Positions 59,488-64,000 of a DNA stretch of 64,000 nt are shown in pieces (within the stretch, counting starts at the first letter, position 1; each line of letters opens with the position of its first letter). The notes below the pieces were generated by a model. That model was not told where the DNA came from. It searched no databases and saw nothing but the letters and a program-made list of their open reading frames with translations. Source of the stretch: an uncultured Flavobacteriaceae bacterium (GTDB lineage Bacteria > Bacteroidota > Bacteroidia > Flavobacteriales > Flavobacteriaceae); contig CANLXN010000001.1 in the NCBI GenBank assembly GCA_947495135.1, positions 682,001 through 746,000 of the forward strand, written 5' to 3'. The position numbers were made by a program, and so were the translations under genes.

Positions 59488-60045
59488 ATGGAAGAAACCG
59501 AAAAGTATTTAACAGCTCTTTTAAAAGGAGACAGCACAGTTGTGTTAGATATCTATCAGAAGTTTTTCTATAAAGTTGAGTCTTTTATTTTAGACAACCA
59601 CGGAAAAAAAGAAGACGTACAAGATGTTTTTCATGATGCGCTAATGTACTTACTTTTGAAACATAGAGAAAAACCTTTAAAAATCAATTCGTTTGAAGCT
59701 TATTTCTTTACTATTTGCAAGAATATTTGGAGAAGAACATTGAAAAATAACAAAACACGGGTAATGAATGATGGTGATCTCGCACTGGTAGATAATGAGA
59801 CCAATTTGAGTCATTTTATTCTTGAACAAAAGCGCTGGGAGTTTTACCAAGAAAAGTTTCAAATGCTTTCGGGAAACTGTAAAGAAGTTCTAGGAAATTA
59901 TTTTAACGGAATGAGTTATGAAGAAATTTTAGAAGATTTGACGTATAGCTCGATCAATACAGTGAGGCAAAGAGTTTTTAAATGTAAGGCTAAAATTATA
60001 CAGCTAATTAAGGAGGATCTAAGGTATCATAAACTCAAACTATGA
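59488..60045 (+). CDS. ECF-type RNA polymerase sigma factor
   Basis: A 185-residue sigma-70 family member with only regions 2 and 4. Region 2: 'K-K-E-D-V-Q-D-V-F-H-D-A-L' and 'I-N-S-F-E-A-Y-F-F-T-I-C-K-N-I-W' (about residues 45-85). Region 4: 'S-G-N-C-K-E-V-L-G-N-Y-F-N-G-M-S-Y-E-E-I' plus 'S-S-I-N-T-V-R-Q-R-V-F-K-C-K' (about 125-172), the DNA-contacting helix. It overlaps the anti-sigma-like gene by 4 nt. It probably directs transcription of envelope genes, with the shared motif as candidate target. Confidence 0.88.
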   Translation: MEETEKYLTALLKGDSTVVLDIYQKFFYKVESFILDNHGKKEDVQDVFHDALMYLLLKHREKPLKINSFEAYFFTICKNIWRRTLKNNKTRVMNDGDLALVDNETNLSHFILEQKRWEFYQEKFQMLSGNCKEVLGNYFNGMSYEEILEDLTYSSINTVRQRVFKCKAKIIQLIKEDLRYHKLKL

Positions 60046-60854
60046 ATTCGGAATTTGAACATATGCGCGAAGAAGAGATCATGAGATTCGTTCGAGGAGA
60101 AATGGGTCCTGAAGAATTAAATGCTTTTGAAGAACAGATCAAAAGTGATTCTTTGTTAAAAGAGGAGGTGGCACTTCAGAGATCGGTATATAACTCACTT
60201 AATGAAAATGAGTGGGATACTTCGGAAATGAGCACAACCGAGGAGATTGAAGAACTTAAAAATGTACTTAATGAGCCAGGTTTAAAGCGCGCTTCAGAAA
60301 CCATAAAGCAAGTTGGAAATACCTATGCCTCCATGGATACGAGCGAATTAAAGACTTCAAAAAAAACCTATAAGTGGCTGGCGATGGCGGCGACGTTACT
60401 TTTACTTTTAACGATTCCATTTCTGCTTAAAAATCAAGACAAGGACTTTTATACCACCTACGAGGATTGGAATGCGCTTCCTTCCTTTGTTGAAAAAGGG
60501 TCAAGTCAGAATTCACTCGCACTTGCTGAGGAGCTTTATAAGAAAGATAAGTTTGAAGAAACCATTGCTCACCTGAAGGAAAATATAGATGCTGAATCTA
60601 CCTTATATCCTGCGAGCTTAATCTATTTAGGAGCTGCTTATTTTAAATCGCAAAACAGCGCTAAAGCACTTGCAGTATTCGACCAATTAGTGGATACAAA
60701 AACACTCTATAGTTCCTATGGTTATTGGTATAAGCTGCTTATTTATCTTCAGAAAAACGACCAGACGAATGCACAAAAAATGTTGGATGTAATCCTCACC
60801 AGTCCTGATAATTACAATTTTAAAAAAGCAGAAGAAATAAATGCTAGTTTTTAA
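60042..60854 (+). CDS. Membrane anti-sigma-like protein with periplasmic TPR
   Basis: A 270-residue protein. An N-terminal helical cytoplasmic part (about 1-105: 'R-E-E-E-I-M-R-F-V-R-G-E-M-G-P-E-E-L' ) resembles an anti-sigma domain; a zinc-binding H-x3-C-x2-C motif is absent. One membrane helix (about 111-129) is followed by a periplasmic part with TPR-like helices (about 160-262, 'Y-L-G-A-A-Y-F-K-S' ). The sigma stop and its start overlap (ATGA). Its 3' end meets the gluconate permease gene in a 4-nt overlap. Confidence 0.82.
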   Translation: MNSEFEHMREEEIMRFVRGEMGPEELNAFEEQIKSDSLLKEEVALQRSVYNSLNENEWDTSEMSTTEEIEELKNVLNEPGLKRASETIKQVGNTYASMDTSELKTSKKTYKWLAMAATLLLLLTIPFLLKNQDKDFYTTYEDWNALPSFVEKGSSQNSLALAEELYKKDKFEETIAHLKENIDAESTLYPASLIYLGAAYFKSQNSAKALAVFDQLVDTKTLYSSYGYWYKLLIYLQKNDQTNAQKMLDVILTSPDNYNFKKAEEINASF

Positions 60855-62194
60855 ACTATCAGCGACAATAGTCCAACGGTCGTAATTCCAACTAGTGCTA
60901 AGATAGTAGTCATCATCGTCCAGCTCTTGAAGGTTTCTTTTTCCGTCATTCCTAAATACTTACTCACTAACCAAAAACCGCTATCGTTTACATGCGACAA
61001 GATAGAGGCTCCAGAGGCTATTGCAATAACTAGCAGAGCAGTGTCCATAGCACCAAGAGGATCTGTTTTAAGTAAGGATGCGACTACTCCAGCAGCCGTT
61101 ATCATTGCAACCGTTGCCGAACCCTGTAACATTCTAACCAGAGCCGCTAGAATGAAAGCAACTGCGAAAATACCGAGCCCCATTTCTTTGAAATAATCGG
61201 CTAACATAGTTCCGGTCCCGGTTTCGATGAGCATTTGTTTAAAAACACCTCCAGCACCAGTAAGCAGGATAATGATTCCCGCAGGTCCAAGCGATTTGGC
61301 TGTAATCATTTGCAAGGTCTTTAAGCTTGTCCCTCTTCGAACTCCTAAGAGATACCAGGCAATGAGGTTAGCCAAAATGAGCGCAAAGAAAGGATGGCCT
61401 ATCATTTTCATCCAATCCTTCAGTGTTTGTGAAACCCAATCTTCTCCAATGGGGCTGTTGAGAACGGTGTTGCAAACAATTAAAACAATTGGCAGACCAA
61501 TAATCGCAAATATCATCCCAACAGAAGGTCTTTTCTCGTCAGTCGTTTTAATTTTCTCAATAAGCGCTGGAGCGTCAATATGAATTCGCTTAGCAATGTA
61601 TTTGGCAAAGAGGGGACCACTGAAAATAGCAGTTGGAATCCCTACAATAAATCCAAAAACAATTACCCAACCTAAATCTGCATTCAGAATATCGGCTACG
61701 GCAACAGGACCTGGTGTAGGAGGGATGAACGAGTGCGTTATAGCCAGTCCAGCCAACAAAGGTATCGCATAAATGAGCAACGACTTCTTTGATTTCCGTT
61801 GAAGAGAGTAAATCATAGGAACTAAAATGATAAAAGCCACATCAAAGAAAACTGGAATCGCAATAAAGAAACCAGTAAGCATGAGTGCCCAGGAAGTCCC
61901 TTTCTCCTTGAAGTGTTTCAGCAAAAAGGAAGCCACAGCCTCTGCGCCACCAGAATGTTCGAGAATAGCACCAAACATAGCACCCAAGCCTACAACTACC
62001 GCTACAAAGCCTAACGTATTGCCCATTCCTTTTTGTATGGTTTCAATAATTACATATGGATCCATTCCTGCAATGATACCAACAACAATACTGGAAATAA
62101 GTAAAGCGATAAACGCCTGTATCCTAAATAAGAGAATTAGAATAAGTAAAACGGTAATTCCCGCTCCTATTGCAATGAGTAATGTACTATCCAT
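60851..62194 (-). CDS. gntP: Gluconate:H+ symporter (GntP family)
   Basis: A 447-residue permease with about twelve helices. Family features: 'M-D-S-T-L-L-I-A-I-G-A-G-I' start, 'G-A-M-F-G-A-I-L-E-H-S-G-G-A' , 'H-S-F-I-P-P-T-P-G-P-V-A' and 'S-H-V-N-D-S-G-F-W' . It imports gluconate or a related sugar acid. I chose 62194 (family N-terminus) over the ATG at 62272, which adds a non-membrane segment inside the upstream gene. It overlaps the gluconokinase/Gnd stop by 8 nt, so the two are translated together. Confidence 0.9.
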   Translation of the reverse strand: MDSTLLIAIGAGITVLLILILLFRIQAFIALLISSIVVGIIAGMDPYVIIETIQKGMGNTLGFVAVVVGLGAMFGAILEHSGGAEAVASFLLKHFKEKGTSWALMLTGFFIAIPVFFDVAFIILVPMIYSLQRKSKKSLLIYAIPLLAGLAITHSFIPPTPGPVAVADILNADLGWVIVFGFIVGIPTAIFSGPLFAKYIAKRIHIDAPALIEKIKTTDEKRPSVGMIFAIIGLPIVLIVCNTVLNSPIGEDWVSQTLKDWMKMIGHPFFALILANLIAWYLLGVRRGTSLKTLQMITAKSLGPAGIIILLTGAGGVFKQMLIETGTGTMLADYFKEMGLGIFAVAFILAALVRMLQGSATVAMITAAGVVASLLKTDPLGAMDTALLVIAIASGASILSHVNDSGFWLVSKYLGMTEKETFKSWTMMTTILALVGITTVGLLSLIV

Positions 62195-64000
62195 TAGGTG
62201 TCCAGTTTGAAGTGAAAAATTGGTTAGGAGGCTGATCGGTTCTTTCGTAGGTATGTGCTCCAAAAGCATCACGTTGAGCCTGGATTAGATTGGCAGGCAG
62301 CCTATCGCTAGTGATGGATATAAAACAATTATAACTATTTGATATACAAATATTTGAAATTCTTTTATTAAATGAATACTTTATCGTATCTACGACAGAT
62401 TTCTCCATGGAATGAAGTCTTGAAATTTGATCCAGCGCACTCAATAAATCAGTTTCAGTTGTAAAGGTTTTTACAAAGGATTCCATAAGCTCCGATTTAA
62501 TAATACAGCCCGCAGTCCAAATACGAGCGATTTCGCTCAGATTCACATTCCAATCATTTTCTTGGGAAGCCGCTTTAATAATTTCAAAGCCCTGGTGATG
62601 GTTAATAATTCTAGCGAAGGTATAGGCTTCTTTCAAGACATGAACGTCTATTGGGTCTTCGGAAATTTCAGAATTAATTAAGGAAGATAATTCAACTCTC
62701 TTTTCTTTTAAAGCTGAAATGTAACGCGCGGTAACTGCTCCATTGATCATAGACGATGGTACTCCTAACTGAAACGCAATCTGCGATGACCAAGAACCCG
62801 TACCTTTACTACCAGCCTTATCCAATACTTTGTCCAATAAGTAATCGGGGCCGTCCTTTTTTATTAGTATTTGGGTCGTAATGTCTAAGAGGTAACTTGA
62901 AAGTTCGCCTTGATTCCAGTCTCTAAAAATAGCTGAAATCTCCTCATTATTGTACGTTATTGCGAGTAGGGAGTAACATTCTGCTAGTAATTGCATTTCG
63001 GCATATTCAATTCCGTTATGAATAGTTTTAACAAGATGCCCACACCCATCGGGCCCTGTTAGTGCAACACAGGCTTTTCCATTTTTGTCTTTTGCCGAAA
63101 TAGCTTCCACTATAGATTGAATAGACTGGTATTGTTCCTTAAGACCACCTATCATCATTGACGGCCCTTTCAATGCACCTTGCTCTCCTCCAGAAATCCC
63201 AGCCCCCATAAAATGAATTCGATCCTCCGCTAGATCTTTCAAACGACGTTGCGTATCTAGATAATGGGAATTACCACCATCTATAATAATATCATCTGGA
63301 GATAGTAATGGCCTTAGTTGTTCAATTACAGCATCTACAGCGGCCCCTGCATTTACCATGAGCAATATTTTTCTTGGTGTTGCCAAGGAATCTACAAAAG
63401 AGCTCATTGCCGTAAAACCTTGGACTGCATCATTACTTAAATCGTTCATAAATAACGGGATAACTTCCTTTTCTGCTGGTGTCATCCTATTATAGACAGA
63501 CAGTGAAATCCCTTTGTTAGCTATATTTATTGCCAAACTACGTCCCATTACACCCAGACCCACGATTCCGAAATCCGACTTATTTAATAATTTCCATTTA
63601 ATTTCGGAAATGATCTCTTCAGGGTGTTGTCCAATGTCTACGTGGATTCCATAATGAGGTATCTCTAGTGCCTGAAATTGAGATTGCAACATCTCGGGCT
63701 TCATAAAATGAGTACGTTGTTTCATCCTATTATGGATCAATTCGAATGTTCCCGACAGAAACACCCACTTAGGTTCTATTTCTGAAGCAAGAATTTTTCG
63801 GTACTCTTCCTTTAGTGCAGAACAAGCTAAGACAGCACTCCCATGATCCCCCCATTCTTTTAGTTTTTCTGAAAGCAGCCTTAACCAAGGAGAACGATCT
63901 TGATCTGTAAGGGGAATACCCGCCTGCATTTTATCAAGATTGGACTGTGGATGAAAGTTGTCCGCGTCGTAAAATGGAATGTTTAACTCTTTCGAAAGCA
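62187..64000 (-). CDS. gnd: Gluconokinase/6-phosphogluconate dehydrogenase fusion (5' end outside window)
   Basis: The frame is open to the right edge, so the N-terminus is missing. The visible part starts inside gluconokinase ('F-Y-D-A-D-N-F-H-P' , 'A-G-I-P-L-T-D-Q-D-R' , 'V-F-L-S-G-T-F-E-L-I' ), so the P-loop lies outside. A full Gnd follows after about 140 visible residues: 'G-I-V-G-L-G-V-M-G-R' (NADP fold), 'D-G-G-N-S-H-Y' , 'M-G-A-G-I-S-G-G-E' (catalytic region), 'K-T-I-H-N-G-I-E-Y' and the C-terminus 'Q-A-Q-R-D-A-F-G-A-H-T-Y-E-R' . The fusion would phosphorylate gluconate and oxidise it to ribulose-5-phosphate. Next to the permease it forms a gluconate-use unit. Confidence 0.92.
   Translation of the reverse strand, partial: LSKELNIPFYDADNFHPQSNLDKMQAGIPLTDQDRSPWLRLLSEKLKEWGDHGSAVLACSALKEEYRKILASEIEPKWVFLSGTFELIHNRMKQRTHFMKPEMLQSQFQALEIPHYGIHVDIGQHPEEIISEIKWKLLNKSDFGIVGLGVMGRSLAINIANKGISLSVYNRMTPAEKEVIPLFMNDLSNDAVQGFTAMSSFVDSLATPRKILLMVNAGAAVDAVIEQLRPLLSPDDIIIDGGNSHYLDTQRRLKDLAEDRIHFMGAGISGGEQGALKGPSMMIGGLKEQYQSIQSIVEAISAKDKNGKACVALTGPDGCGHLVKTIHNGIEYAEMQLLAECYSLLAITYNNEEISAIFRDWNQGELSSYLLDITTQILIKKDGPDYLLDKVLDKAGSKGTGSWSSQIAFQLGVPSSMINGAVTARYISALKEKRVELSSLINSEISEDPIDVHVLKEAYTFARIINHHQGFEIIKAASQENDWNVNLSEIARIWTAGCIIKSELMESFVKTFTTETDLLSALDQISRLHSMEKSVVDTIKYSFNKRISNICISNSYNCFISITSDRLPANLIQAQRDAFGAHTYERTDQPPNQFFTSNWTPNG

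Noticed and set aside
1-64000. tRNA, rRNA, CRISPR arrays, insertion sequences or prophage.
   Set aside because: I looked in all spacers and saw no cloverleaf-like or CCA-ended elements, regular repeats, transposase, integrase or phage genes. A dedicated tRNA scan was not possible.

Overview
The window looks like chromosomal DNA of a marine-type member of the Flavobacteriaceae (Bacteroidota). The signs are AT-rich sequence, absence of Shine-Dalgarno sites, TAnnTTTG (-7) promoter boxes ahead of many genes, lipoproteins with acidic residues just after the lipid cysteine (a surface-export signature of this phylum), bacillithiol synthesis (bshA), classical menaquinone genes and several families typical of flavobacteria. 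I found no rRNA, tRNA, insertion sequence, phage, integrase or CRISPR array. Both window ends cut a gene.

Layout: 1-5.7 kb holds a partial leucine-rich-repeat protein, an esterase, the menaquinone genes menI-menF-menD, a small conserved protein and an S1-domain RNA-binding protein. 5.8-14.5 kb is a long + strand run: MlaD/MCE protein, two halves of a heterodisulfide-reductase-like membrane Fe-S enzyme separated by a HAD protein and a secreted protein, a misnamed 'ABC transporter ATPase' family protein, a NagZ-like GH3/beta-lactamase-fold fusion, and bshA. 14.5-24.8 kb holds an M19 dipeptidase, a small beta-barrel protein, a YdiJ-like D-2-hydroxyacid dehydrogenase, a lipoprotein, aroC, a dicarboxylate/glutamate symporter, a secreted protein and MscS. 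25.2-28.4 kb is a three-gene ATP-grasp ligase / N-formylglutamate amidohydrolase / QEGLA (MATCAP-like) metalloprotease cassette. 28.4-33.9 kb (minus strand) holds a MuiA-like protein with an inserted TonB-plug module, an NTF2-like secreted protein, a DCC thiol oxidoreductase and a membrane-bound TPR-LuxR regulator. At 34.2 kb, divergent from that regulator, is a lipoprotein of the cholesterol-dependent cytolysin family with an intact pore-forming core and a rebuilt receptor-binding tip. 35.9-45.7 kb is mostly housekeeping (mutS2, ung, nucleoside phosphorylase, SUI1, 2-oxoglutarate-type dioxygenase, fused 2-oxoacid dehydrogenase E1, lipocalin-like and OmpA lipoproteins). 45.8-51.6 kb is a type III polyketide synthase cluster with methyltransferase, flavoprotein and its own fatty-acid-synthase-like set, followed by terC and an rRNA methyltransferase. 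53.7-60.9 kb is an apparent stress or conflict module: ECF sigma factor and membrane anti-sigma-like TPR protein, divergent from a subtilase lipoprotein and a periplasmic TPR-CHAT protease, with two further secreted proteins. 60.9-64 kb holds a gluconate permease and a gluconokinase/6-phosphogluconate dehydrogenase fusion.

The most striking points are: (1) the cytolysin-like lipoprotein with a divergent membrane regulator and paired palindromes in between; (2) the sigma/anti-sigma/TPR-CHAT/subtilase module, together with a promoter-like motif (TTTGGGTAATG, 16-17 nt, ACTT) found upstream of three transcription units next to it, which suggests a small local regulon; (3) the ATP-grasp/amidohydrolase/QEGLA-protease cassette, which could add and remove an amino-acid tag; (4) the type III PKS lipid cluster. 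All functions are inferred from sequence reading alone.
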